Shown piece after piece: positions 16,366-24,560 of a stretch of 64,000 bases of DNA; within the stretch, counting starts at the first letter, position 1, and every line of letters starts with the position of its first letter. The DNA comes from Holophagaceae bacterium (GTDB lineage: Bacteria > Acidobacteriota > Holophagae > Holophagales > Holophagaceae). The translations under genes and the position numbers were made by a program. The stretch lies in contig JAJTBS010000002.1 in the NCBI GenBank assembly GCA_021286765.1, forward strand, positions 248,001 to 312,000. Direction: 5' to 3'. Below the pieces are notes generated by a model. It made no database searches. It saw nothing but the letters and a program-made list of their open reading frames with translations, and was not told the origin of the DNA.

Positions 16366-17259
16366 CTAGCGGGCGAAGAACGGATCCAGGATGACGGCGG
16401 CGGTGAGGACCAGCGCGAAGAGGTTGATGTTCATGAAGACGCGTCGGTACAGGGCCGCATCCTGGCCGGGTTTCAGCAGGGGCAGCGATCCGGCGATGAG
16501 CCAGGCGGCGCCCAGGCCCAGCATGAATTCCGCGGGCCAGGACACCAGCACCCGGAACAGGGGCAGCAGGCCGCAGGCCGCGGCCGTGCCGCAGGTCCAG
16601 GTGAAGGTGAGGCGGGAGAGGCGGGGACGCCCGAAGACACTCACCAGGGTGGGATAGCCTGCCTCCTCGTAGCCCTCGGCGTGGAGCCCCACCAGCAGCC
16701 AGAAGTGGGGCACCTGCCAGATGAAGAAGACGAAGGCGAGGGCCAGCACCGAAGGATCGGCCACGCTGCCACCCGCCGCGGTCCAGCCAATGGCTGGTGG
16801 CAGCGCGCCGATGAGGGAACCCGGCACCACGGCGAAGGCGCTGACACGCTTCAGGGGGGTGTAGAAGCCGTTGTACCAGCCCAGGGCCAGAGCCCCGAGC
16901 AGGGCGGAGGTAAGGTTGTGGGCGAGCCACAGCACCAGGAAGCCGCAGATGGCCATCACCGTGGCAATGACCGCGGCCTGGGCCGGGGACAGGTCCCCCC
17001 TCGGGATGGGCCGGTTCGCGGTGCGGGGCATGAGGGCATCGAAGCGGTGCTCCTGCACCTCGTTCAGGGCGCTGCTGCCCATGGCCAGCAGCAGGATGCC
17101 CAGGAGCGTCGTCACCAGCCCCAGGTCCGCGCCCCGGAGGAAGGCCACATAGCCCGCCGCCGCCGTGAAGGTGGAGGCGCCCGAGATCCGGAGCTTGGTC
17201 AGCTCCAGGAAGGTGGAGATCGGGTGTGATTTCGGGGCGGGGAGTGCGGCCACGCTCAA
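16366..17259 (-). CDS. ctaB: Protoheme IX farnesyltransferase (heme O synthase)
   Basis: CtaB transfers a farnesyl group to heme B, giving heme O for the oxidase encoded just upstream. The 297-residue protein is polytopic (about nine membrane segments). It has the UbiA-family prenyl-diphosphate site in the first loop, NEVQEHRFDALMPRTANRP. The usual first Asp is Glu, while the later Asp is kept. The family segment YNGFYTPLKR also fits. It starts at TTG 17259, supported by AGGAG about seven bases upstream. As the last gene of the oxidase operon it follows subunit II by ten bases. No ctaA was seen in the window. Confidence 0.93.
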   Translation of the reverse strand: MSVAALPAPKSHPISTFLELTKLRISGASTFTAAAGYVAFLRGADLGLVTTLLGILLLAMGSSALNEVQEHRFDALMPRTANRPIPRGDLSPAQAAVIATVMAICGFLVLWLAHNLTSALLGALALGWYNGFYTPLKRVSAFAVVPGSLIGALPPAIGWTAAGGSVADPSVLALAFVFFIWQVPHFWLLVGLHAEGYEEAGYPTLVSVFGRPRLSRLTFTWTCGTAAACGLLPLFRVLVSWPAEFMLGLGAAWLIAGSLPLLKPGQDAALYRRVFMNINLFALVLTAAVILDPFFAR

Positions 17260-17269
17260 GGGTACGCTC

Positions 17270-18226
17270 CTAGTTGAGGCTCTTGATGTATCGCACGACC
17301 TCGTTCAGCTCTTGTTCGGTGAGCTGAGTCTTGGGCATGGCGTTCGGATAGCCGCGGACCACCTGGTCGGTGGGATTCGTGATGGACCGGCGCAGGTAGG
17401 CATCATCCACTTGCACGACTTTCATGGTCCCGGCCATGAGGATCTGCTCTTCGCGGCCATAGAGGGCCTTCAGCGTGGGGCCCACCTTGGGCTTGCCGTC
17501 CACGGAGTGGCAGGCGAGGCAGCCCTTGGCCGTCAGCACGGCCAGCCCCTGGGGCATGTCCTTGAGGTCGGGGTGGGCCTCGGCGGCGCGGAAGCTCTTG
17601 CCGGGCTCCGGGGCATCCTCGCCACCGAAGTACCAGGCCTTGAACTCCTCCTCGGGCACCACGATGACCTTGCTCAGCATGAGGCTGTGGTCCACGCCGC
17701 AGATGACCGTGCACTCGATGTCATACGAGCCCACTTTGGTGGCCTGGAACCAGGTGGTGTTGGTGCGGCTGGGCACGGCGTCGATCTTGATGCGGAAGGA
17801 GGGCACGAAGAACCCATGCACCACGTCGGCGCTGCGCACCTCCATCTTCATGGGCTTGCCCATGGGGGCGAAGAGCACGCGGCTCTGCTTGCCGTTGGGG
17901 TATTCGAAGGACCAACTCCACTGGCGGGCGGTGACCTTCACGGCCATGGCATCGCGGGGGGCCTGGCTCATGTAGTCGTAGTTGGTCCAGCCGTAGTAGA
18001 AGATCGACAGGAACAGCACCAGGGGGATGAGGGTCCAGACAATCTCCAGGCCCACGTGGCCGTCGATCTGTTCGGCCTTCGGGTGGCGCTTCTTGTTGTA
18101 GCGCACCACGAAGTAGATCATCAGCGCCGTGATGCCGATCAGGAAGACCACCGACAGCCCGAACACGTAGAAGAAGACCGCGTCGGACTTCTGGGCCGAT
18201 ACGGCGGCTTGGTTCATCCAGTCCAT
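17270..18226 (-). CDS. ctaC: Cytochrome c oxidase subunit II with fused cytochrome c domain (caa3 type)
   Basis: The 318-residue subunit accepts electrons at CuA. Two membrane segments (about 17-41 and 60-80) are followed by the periplasmic cupredoxin domain, with CuA ligands H137, C172, C176, H180 and M183. The conserved Glu between the two cysteines (CxExC) is Val174 here (CTVIC). That residue ligates through its backbone carbonyl, so copper binding may survive. A class I cytochrome c domain follows, with heme site CLACH at 236-240 and a later Met ligand candidate (NAMPK), which defines a caa3 enzyme. It lies after subunits I, III and IV, which is an unusual position for subunit II. Confidence 0.94.
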   Translation of the reverse strand: MDWMNQAAVSAQKSDAVFFYVFGLSVVFLIGITALMIYFVVRYNKKRHPKAEQIDGHVGLEIVWTLIPLVLFLSIFYYGWTNYDYMSQAPRDAMAVKVTARQWSWSFEYPNGKQSRVLFAPMGKPMKMEVRSADVVHGFFVPSFRIKIDAVPSRTNTTWFQATKVGSYDIECTVICGVDHSLMLSKVIVVPEEEFKAWYFGGEDAPEPGKSFRAAEAHPDLKDMPQGLAVLTAKGCLACHSVDGKPKVGPTLKALYGREEQILMAGTMKVVQVDDAYLRRSITNPTDQVVRGYPNAMPKTQLTEQELNEVVRYIKSLN

Positions 18227-18233
18227 GGGAGCC

Positions 18234-18533
18234 TCAGCGGAAAGCGACGTCGGAGAACAGCAGGGCGAAGAAGATCAGCAGGGTGCCCAGGGTCACCAGG
18301 ACCACGACCTTGAAGAGCGGTCCTTCGTATTTCAGGTGCATGAAGTAGTAGAAGACCAGCCCGGCCTTGAGTGGCGTCAGCGTGAGCAGGCCCCAAACGG
18401 CGGCCGTCTGGCCCAGGTGGCTGACCCCCACCAGGCAACCGGTGAGGACCACCAGGATCAACCAGATCTTGATGAAGGTGCCATAGCCGGGGTGTTCGGC
18501 GTGCTCGGCGGAATGTTCGGCGTGTTCGCTCAT
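18234..18533 (-). CDS. ctaF: Cytochrome c oxidase subunit IV
   Basis: The 99-residue protein has a His/Glu-rich N-terminus (SEHAEHSAEHAEH) and three hydrophobic segments. The pattern LKAGLVFYYFMHLKYE in the second helix is the signature of bacterial oxidase subunit IV. It is a small membrane subunit that helps stabilise the copper centre of subunit I, by family knowledge. Its ATG has AAGGG upstream, and it is seven bases from subunit II and nine from subunit III, inside one operon. Confidence 0.88.
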   Translation of the reverse strand: MSEHAEHSAEHAEHPGYGTFIKIWLILVVLTGCLVGVSHLGQTAAVWGLLTLTPLKAGLVFYYFMHLKYEGPLFKVVVLVTLGTLLIFFALLFSDVAFR

Positions 18534-18542
18534 GGGAAACCC

Positions 18543-19145
18543 TTACGCGGCCAGGTAGAACAGCGGGAGGAGGAAGATCCAGATGACGTCCACCAGGTGC
18601 CAGTAGAGGCCACTGTTCTCCAGGTGGACGTAGCGGTCCTGCCGGACGCGGTCGGTGGCCACCCACCAGAGCATGACGCTGAGCAGGCCAAGGCCCACGA
18701 TGACGTGGACCCCGTGCAGGCCGGTCATCGTGAAGTAGAGGCCGAAGAAGACCTGTTCCCCGGGGGGCATGGTGGCCAGGTGGTGGGAGTTGGGATAGAT
18801 GCCGTGGTGGAACTTGGCACCCCACTCGAAGCCCTTGATCACCAGGAAGGTGAGGCCGAGGGCCAGGGTGGTCCCCAGGAAGGCCATGGCCCGCTTCTTC
18901 TCGGCCCGTTGGATGGCCACGATGGCCAACACCACCGTGAGGCTGCTGGTGAGCAGAACCAGGGTGTTGATGATGCCCAGCGTGGCGTTCAACTCGCCGC
19001 CGCCGTGGTGGAATTCGGCGGGGTAGCGGTAGCGCATGTAGGAGTAGCCGATGAAGAGCCCGCCGAAGAGCACCATCTCCGTGACCAGGAACAGCCACAT
19101 GCCCAGGCGCGACCCGAAGTCGTCACGATGAACGTGCCCGGTCAT
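18543..19145 (-). CDS. ctaE: Cytochrome c oxidase subunit III
   Basis: The 200-residue protein starts at ATG 19145, which overlaps the TGA of subunit I (ATGA). A longer upstream frame is rejected. It opens with MTGHVHRDDFGSRLGMWLF, and the hydrophobic segment with LVTEMVLFGGLF contains the helix III Glu. LHGVHVIVGL and the terminal YWHLVDVIWIFLLPLFYLA are typical subunit III signatures. The short five-helix form fits A2-type oxidases. It acts with subunits I and II in the inner membrane. Confidence 0.94.
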   Translation of the reverse strand: MTGHVHRDDFGSRLGMWLFLVTEMVLFGGLFIGYSYMRYRYPAEFHHGGGELNATLGIINTLVLLTSSLTVVLAIVAIQRAEKKRAMAFLGTTLALGLTFLVIKGFEWGAKFHHGIYPNSHHLATMPPGEQVFFGLYFTMTGLHGVHVIVGLGLLSVMLWWVATDRVRQDRYVHLENSGLYWHLVDVIWIFLLPLFYLAA

Positions 19146-20764
19146 TTCGCCTCCTGCTGCTCGAAGTGGTAGGGGCCGTGCGTGATGGTGGGGATTTCCT
19201 CGAAGTTCTCCAGCGGGGGCGGGCTGGGGATGGTCCACTCCAGCGTGACGCCGCCCCAGGGGTTGTCCTCAGCCTTCTCGCCCTTGAAGATCGCGTAGAG
19301 CAGCGTGCCGAAGAACATGACCAGCCCGAGGATCAAAAGCCAGCTGCCCACGGTGGCCACCACGTGCATGGTGTGGAACTGGGGCAGGTGCACGTAGTAG
19401 CGGCGGGGCATGCCCATCATTCCGAGGATCATCATGCCGAAATACAGCATGTTGAAGCCGATGAACATGGGAAACCACGAGGCGTAGATGGCCTTCTTGG
19501 AATACATCTTTCCCCACATCTTGGGGAACCAGTAGAGCAGGGCCGCGAAGAGCGCCATGCCCGTGCCGCCGAACATCACGTAATGGAAGTGACCCACGAT
19601 GAAGTAGGTGTCGTGGATGTGCACGTTGAGCGCCAGGGCCCCCTGCATGACGCCCGTGAGGCCGCCGATGCAGAACAGGAAGATGAAGGTCAGGGTGAAG
19701 AGCAAGGGGGGCTGGAAATCGATGCTGCCCTTGTAGAGGGTGCTCACCCAGTTGAAGACCTTGATGGCGCTGGGAACCGCCACGATCATCGTGAGCAGGG
19801 AGAAGACCATGTTAGCGGTGGCGCTCATGCCGGAGGTGAACATGTGGTGGGCCCAGACCAGGCTCCCCACGGCGGCGATGGACATGGAGCTGAAGGCGAT
19901 GGCCTTGTAGCCGAAGATCGGGCGCTTCGCGAAGGTGGGCAGGATCTCGGAGATGGCGCCCATGGCCGGCAGGATCATGATGTAGACCGCCGGGTGCGAG
20001 TAGATCCAGAAGAGGTGCTGGTAGAGCAGGGGATCGCCCCCCTTGGATGGATCGAAGATGCCGATGCCGAAGAAGCGCTCCAGGATGACCAGCACCAGGG
20101 TGATGGCCACGATGGGGGTGGCCAGCAGCTGGATCCAGGCCGTGGAGTAGAGGGCCCAGCACATCAGCGGCATGCGGAACCACTTCATGCCCGGCGCCCG
20201 GAGACGGTGGATGGTGGTGATGAAGTTGATGCCCGTGAGCATGGAGGAGAAGCCCAGCACGAAGGCGGCGAAGACGGCCAGGCTCACGTTGGTGCCCGTC
20301 TTTAGGCTGAAGGGCGCATAGAAGGTCCAGCCCGTGTCCGGCGCGCCGCCGCCCGTGAAGAGCGAGAGTACCGCCAGGATGGCTCCAGCCACGAAGAAGT
20401 ACCAGGAGGCCAGGTTCAGGCGGGGGAACGAGACGTCCTTGGCGCCGATCAGGATGGGCAGGAAGAAGTTTCCGAAGATGGCAGGCAGGCCCGGGACCAC
20501 GAACAGGAAGATCATGATCACGCCGTGGACCGTGAACAGGGCGTTGTAGGTCTGGGCGCTGATGAGCTTCTGGAAGGTGGTCAGCTGCACTAGGCGCATG
20601 ACGAAGCCGATGCCCACGCCCACGAAGAAGAAGGTGATCATGGAATAGAGGTAGAGCAGACCGATGCGCTTGTGGTCCGTGGTGGTCAGCCAGGCCATCA
20701 GGCCTTTCCGCGCCCCGGTGTCCACTAGGTAGCTCGGCTGCGCCGTGGATGCATGCGTGCTCAT
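19142..20764 (-). CDS. ctaD: Cytochrome c oxidase subunit I (A2-type heme-copper oxidase)
   Basis: The 540-residue catalytic subunit reduces O2 at the heme a3-CuB site and pumps protons. Visible ligands are TVHGVIM (low-spin heme His), the HPAVY pair (CuB His and cross-linked Tyr), WAHHMF (two CuB His) and HDTYFIVGHFHYV (magnesium site and heme His). The classic Glu of HPEVY is absent and the sequence is YSHPAV, which marks the A2 type with its YS motif, as in Rhodothermus and Thermus caa3 enzymes. The N-terminal ATG overlaps the SCO gene stop (ATGA) and has GGAGG upstream. It is the first oxidase gene after the ACIII block. Confidence 0.97.
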   Translation of the reverse strand: MSTHASTAQPSYLVDTGARKGLMAWLTTTDHKRIGLLYLYSMITFFFVGVGIGFVMRLVQLTTFQKLISAQTYNALFTVHGVIMIFLFVVPGLPAIFGNFFLPILIGAKDVSFPRLNLASWYFFVAGAILAVLSLFTGGGAPDTGWTFYAPFSLKTGTNVSLAVFAAFVLGFSSMLTGINFITTIHRLRAPGMKWFRMPLMCWALYSTAWIQLLATPIVAITLVLVILERFFGIGIFDPSKGGDPLLYQHLFWIYSHPAVYIMILPAMGAISEILPTFAKRPIFGYKAIAFSSMSIAAVGSLVWAHHMFTSGMSATANMVFSLLTMIVAVPSAIKVFNWVSTLYKGSIDFQPPLLFTLTFIFLFCIGGLTGVMQGALALNVHIHDTYFIVGHFHYVMFGGTGMALFAALLYWFPKMWGKMYSKKAIYASWFPMFIGFNMLYFGMMILGMMGMPRRYYVHLPQFHTMHVVATVGSWLLILGLVMFFGTLLYAIFKGEKAEDNPWGGVTLEWTIPSPPPLENFEEIPTITHGPYHFEQQEAK

Positions 20765-21573
20765 TGAACCTCCTCTGACCGGGTCCTGCGCCCCTTCCGG
20801 GTGAGTGCGAACACGAAAACCAGGGCCGCGAGCAGGATGACGGTGGCGCCGATGGTGGTGGTGTTCAGGACGTACTTGCGCCCGACGGGGTCGTAGCTGA
20901 AACAGAACTTCAGGAACTTGTTGATGGTGGGCTGGGCCTCGCCGCGGGCTGCCTCCTGGGCGGCCAGCTGCAGGTCCGCGGGCAGGTAGGTGGTTCCGTA
21001 CATGTAGCGGGTCACCTGGCCCCTGGGGCTGATGAAAATGATGGCGGCCGCGTGGATGAAGTCGTCCTTGTCGCGCTTGAACCGGAAGCCCACGGCATCG
21101 GCCAGGGCCTTCGTCGTCGCGCCGGGCCCGGTGAGGAAACGCCAGGCGGCGGGTGGCATGGGCCGCTTGATCTCGCCCAAGTAGTTGGTGCGCTTCTGGG
21201 CGGCCACCTCGGGCTCATCCCGCTCGTCGAAGCTCACGGTGAGCACCTGGAAATCCTGGCCAGGCACGGCCTCCGTGCGGTTCAGGACCTCGGCCACGCC
21301 GCCCAGCTGGGGGGTGCAGATGCCAGCGCATCGGAAATAGTTCAGCGTCAGGATGGTGGGCTTGTCGATGAGCTGGCGCAGGGTGACAGTCCGGCCATCC
21401 TCGTCCTTCAATTGGAGGTCGAGGGGGATGGTGGCGCCCAGCTTCTCGCTGATGCCCACCTCTTCGGCGTTAAAGGTGGGAGCGGGAGTCTGTGCCTTCA
21501 TGATCGGGGTACTCACCGCCATGGAGGTGAGTGCGAGGGGCAGCAGAAGGCGACGGAACGAAGGGTTGGTCAT
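20761..21573 (-). CDS. SCO1/SenC-type copper chaperone
   Basis: The 270-residue protein has an N-terminal signal/anchor, a thioredoxin-like SCO domain, and an additional C-terminal membrane helix (about 240-260), so it is anchored with its domain in the periplasm. Copper ligands are present: the CxxxC of RCAGICTPQ (about residue 83) and the distal His of DDFIHAAAI. SCO proteins deliver copper to, or reduce, the CuA site of subunit II, consistent with its position right before the oxidase genes. Its stop overlaps the subunit I start, which suggests coupled translation. Confidence 0.93.
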   Translation of the reverse strand: MTNPSFRRLLLPLALTSMAVSTPIMKAQTPAPTFNAEEVGISEKLGATIPLDLQLKDEDGRTVTLRQLIDKPTILTLNYFRCAGICTPQLGGVAEVLNRTEAVPGQDFQVLTVSFDERDEPEVAAQKRTNYLGEIKRPMPPAAWRFLTGPGATTKALADAVGFRFKRDKDDFIHAAAIIFISPRGQVTRYMYGTTYLPADLQLAAQEAARGEAQPTINKFLKFCFSYDPVGRKYVLNTTTIGATVILLAALVFVFALTRKGRRTRSEEVQ

Positions 21574-21577
21574 GGGC

Positions 21578-22276
21578 TCAGCGGATCGTCGATGGCGCGG
21601 GCTGGGGATGGGCTTCCGCGTACTCGCGGCAGAGGACGGTCACGGCCCGGCTCACGGGGATGCGGTTGGGGATGACCTCCCCGGCGCTGGCGAAGAGCTT
21701 CTCCAGGTTGGCGAGGGCCTTGGGGTCGCTGGTGCCGTGGTCGAAGGCGCCCATGGCCTGCACCGCGTGCGCCAGGGCCATGCGGTCCTTCTTGCGCAGG
21801 TAGTTGTAGGACACCATGGAACTGCCCTTGATGCCCTCGTCCAGGGTCTTGTAGATGTCCTCGATTCGGGTGCCGTTCTTCCAACCCGCCTTCTCGGCGA
21901 AGTTGCGGGGCCTGGGGTTGAGCCCCTTGCCGGCGGCACCATCGCCCTTGCCCTCTGCGCCGTGGCAGGTGGCGCAGTTCTGATCGAAGAGGACCTTGCC
22001 CCGGGCCAGCAGCTCGGGGTTGGGGGTCATGACGGTCTTGGGGTCGATGGGGGGGATGACCTCGCGGGGCAGGGCGGGGTACTCCGTGGGATCCAGCCAG
22101 CCAGTTTCGCCCTGCACGGCCTGCACCGAGGAGTCGGTGGTGTGGGCCTGGTAGCGCAGGCCGGGCACCACGGTGAAGCCGAAGAAGGCGGCGATGGCGA
22201 TGAAGCCCAGCACCACCAGCAGGGCAGAGGCGAGGCGCTTCAGCTCCTCGGGGGAGAGGTAGTCGTTGAGCTTCAT
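21578..22276 (-). CDS. Membrane-anchored monoheme cytochrome c
   Basis: The 232-residue protein has one N-terminal membrane helix (about 16-39) and a periplasmic class I cytochrome c domain with heme site CATCH at 101-105 and a later Met ligand candidate (SSMVSYNYL). It lies between actF and SCO, overlapping actF by an ATGA junction. In alternative complex III, ActE is a monoheme cytochrome c. Here an ActE-like heme domain is already fused to ActD, so this second cytochrome may be an extra electron carrier between complex III and the oxidase, or the true ActE. The sequence does not decide between these options. Confidence 0.88.
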   Translation of the reverse strand: MKLNDYLSPEELKRLASALLVVLGFIAIAAFFGFTVVPGLRYQAHTTDSSVQAVQGETGWLDPTEYPALPREVIPPIDPKTVMTPNPELLARGKVLFDQNCATCHGAEGKGDGAAGKGLNPRPRNFAEKAGWKNGTRIEDIYKTLDEGIKGSSMVSYNYLRKKDRMALAHAVQAMGAFDHGTSDPKALANLEKLFASAGEVIPNRIPVSRAVTVLCREYAEAHPQPAPSTIR

Positions 22277-23421
22277 AGCCGGAACTCCAGGCCCTCGCGG
22301 AGGAAGGGATCGCCGACGGGCATGTCCTCGCCCTTCTGCATGGCGCCGCGGATCCAGAGGAGGATCCCGCCGATGAAGAAGAGGGCGAAGCTGATCTCGG
22401 GCCAGGAGAAGAGCGGCTTGGCGCCGAGGGTGGGGAAGATGAGCCAGTACATGTCCAGCACGTGGGCGCCGAGCATCAGGTAGGCCACGCGGCGCATCCG
22501 CCGGGGATCCTTCTTCGAGTCCCGGGTCACCAGGGCGAAGAAGGGCAGGATGAAGTGCAGGCAGGCCAGGGAGATGGTGATGGCGCGCCAGGCACCGGCT
22601 AGGCGGACCTTGTAGTAGATGACTTCATCCGGCAGGTTGGCGTACCACATCAGCATGTACTGGGCGAAGCCGATGTAGGACCAGAACACGGTGAAGCCGA
22701 AGAGGAAGGCGCCGAGGTTGTAGAGGTGGTCGCCCTTCACGCCTTCCAGCCGGTTCTGGTCCTGAAGGTGGAGGACGCAGAGCGCCGTGGCGGCGAGACC
22801 GCTGAGGAAGGCGCCGGCGAAGACGTAGACCCCGAAGATGTCGCTGTACCACTCGGGCGTGAGGCCCGAGATCCAGTCGAAGGCGATGAGGGTGATGACC
22901 ACGGCGAAGATGGCCATGAACGCGGGGGCGAACTTCCGGGCGCGGAGGTTGAAGGCGGGATCCTTGGTGCTGTCCTGGCTTAGGGAGCCTTTCACGAGCA
23001 CGACCAGTCCGAGGAGGACCAGGCCGAAGGCGATCAGGGTGCGCACGGAAAAGAAGGGCAGGCTCAGCCAAAAAGCCTTGCCGGCCAGGAGGGGGTGATG
23101 GGCTGCTTCGGGCCGGGCACCTGGGTAGAGCACGGGGATGGCGCCCAGGGCGATGAGGCCCACAGGGATGGCGGGCAGCAGCAGGGTGGCCAGGCGCTCG
23201 GGAATGCGGCGGACGGGGACGCTCCACCGGGCGCTCACCAGGTGCTCGAGGGCGACGATGAAGAGGGAGCCGAGGCCCAGGGTGAACATGAGGACAAACC
23301 AGAGGATCCAGTTGGCCCAGAAGCGTTCGGGACCGGCGGCCGCGTAAGTGCCGGCGACGCCCAGGGCGCCGAGCGCCATGGCGCCCCAGAGCAGGGGAGA
23401 GGCGTTCTTGTTCGGGCTCAT
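22273..23421 (-). CDS. actF: Alternative complex III subunit ActF (NrfD/PsrC-like membrane protein)
   Basis: The 382-residue polytopic protein has about ten hydrophobic segments with loops of charged residues, and resembles ActC of the same cluster in size and pattern, as expected for the paired NrfD-like quinol-binding subunits of ACIII. There is no heme site. Both ends overlap neighbours by ATGA junctions (with the ActD fusion upstream and the cytochrome c gene downstream), which argues for tight coupling. The assignment rests mainly on membrane pattern and order in the cluster rather than on a unique motif. Confidence 0.85.
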   Translation of the reverse strand: MSPNKNASPLLWGAMALGALGVAGTYAAAGPERFWANWILWFVLMFTLGLGSLFIVALEHLVSARWSVPVRRIPERLATLLLPAIPVGLIALGAIPVLYPGARPEAAHHPLLAGKAFWLSLPFFSVRTLIAFGLVLLGLVVLVKGSLSQDSTKDPAFNLRARKFAPAFMAIFAVVITLIAFDWISGLTPEWYSDIFGVYVFAGAFLSGLAATALCVLHLQDQNRLEGVKGDHLYNLGAFLFGFTVFWSYIGFAQYMLMWYANLPDEVIYYKVRLAGAWRAITISLACLHFILPFFALVTRDSKKDPRRMRRVAYLMLGAHVLDMYWLIFPTLGAKPLFSWPEISFALFFIGGILLWIRGAMQKGEDMPVGDPFLREGLEFRL

Positions 23422-24560
23422 CGCGCCACCACCTTCAGGTCTTCATCCTTGGCGTTCTGGGCGCGCTGCAGGGCGCGCACGTAGTGCACCACGGCCCAGC
23501 GCTCCCGCTCGGAGAGGTAGGGGGCGTGGGAGGGCATGGCATTCTTGCCGTTCACGATGGCCCAGTAGATCTTGCCATCTGGATAGTCCCGGAACTGCTG
23601 GGACTGCAGGTTGGCGGCCTTGGCGCCATAGGCCGAGGTCAGGCTGCCGGAGCCGTTGCCCACGGCGCCATGGCAGACTTCGCAGCGGGTGGTGAAGACC
23701 TTCTTGCCCACCGCAAAAACGTCCGGGGTGCGCGGCAGGGGATTCACGAGGTTGGCCGAGGCATCCTGGCTGCCGACGGCGGTCGGCAGATGGCCCCGGG
23801 CCACGGTGCCGGGCACCGGCTTCTGCATGCCGTGACCGTCCTTGAAGAAGGCCGACGGCTTCTGGGCATTCAGGCGCGGCTGATCCTGCATGTAGACCAT
23901 GGGCTTCAGCAGGGGGAACCACTTGGTAAGGGAGTAGATCGCCACCCCCGCCACCAGGCAGGCCAGGAAGATGCCGCCCAGGGTGCGGAGGATGAAGGCG
24001 CTGGTGAGGAAGGGGCTGCGGTCCGGGGCGGGCAGCACCTCCACCTCGACGGCGCCCGCGGCCCGCAGGGCGGCGGCGGCGGCTGTGCTGTCAAAGCCCT
24101 CGTCCTCGGCCTCCAGGGCCAGGACGTAGCGGTCACGGGTGATGCCCGTGATGGCCTTCGAGGCCAGCACGGGATGTCCGAAGAAGGGCAGCTTGTTGAG
24201 CAGGAACAGCATGCCGAGGCCGGCCGTGAAGGTCGCGAAGAGCACCGTCACTTCGAACATGATGGGGATGAAGGCTTCCCAGGAGCCGATGGGCTTGCCG
24301 CCGGTGATGATCGGGTAGTCGACGGCGCTGATCCAGTACTGGAAGCCAAGGGCCGTGAGGGCGCCGATGACGCCCATGACCAGCACCATGCCGCCCAGGG
24401 GCGACTTGCGCAGGCCCAAGGCCTCATCGATGCCATGGATGGGATAGGGCGTGTAGGCTTCGACGGCACCCAGCTTGGCCGCGCGGGCCTTGGGAATGGC
24501 CGCCATCAAGGCATTGGGCGTGTCGAAGATGCCGAGGACGGCGTACGAGGTCTCAGGCAT
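23418..24560 (-). CDS. actDE: Alternative complex III ActD fused to ActE-like cytochrome c
   Basis: The 380-residue protein joins two ACIII subunits. The N-terminal 175 residues are DUF3341 (ActD): YAVLGIFDTPNALM, two membrane helices (about 57-80 and 103-123), then HPVLASKAITG and DRYVLALEA. After a third helix (about 192-213) comes a cytochrome c domain with heme site CEVCH at about 293-297 and Met ligand candidate NAMPSHAPYL. In most ACIII clusters ActD and ActE are separate genes. The start ATG 24560 is preferred over 24575 because GGAG lies nine bases before it. It overlaps actC and actF. Confidence 0.9.
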   Translation of the reverse strand: MPETSYAVLGIFDTPNALMAAIPKARAAKLGAVEAYTPYPIHGIDEALGLRKSPLGGMVLVMGVIGALTALGFQYWISAVDYPIITGGKPIGSWEAFIPIMFEVTVLFATFTAGLGMLFLLNKLPFFGHPVLASKAITGITRDRYVLALEAEDEGFDSTAAAAALRAAGAVEVEVLPAPDRSPFLTSAFILRTLGGIFLACLVAGVAIYSLTKWFPLLKPMVYMQDQPRLNAQKPSAFFKDGHGMQKPVPGTVARGHLPTAVGSQDASANLVNPLPRTPDVFAVGKKVFTTRCEVCHGAVGNGSGSLTSAYGAKAANLQSQQFRDYPDGKIYWAIVNGKNAMPSHAPYLSERERWAVVHYVRALQRAQNAKDEDLKVVAR

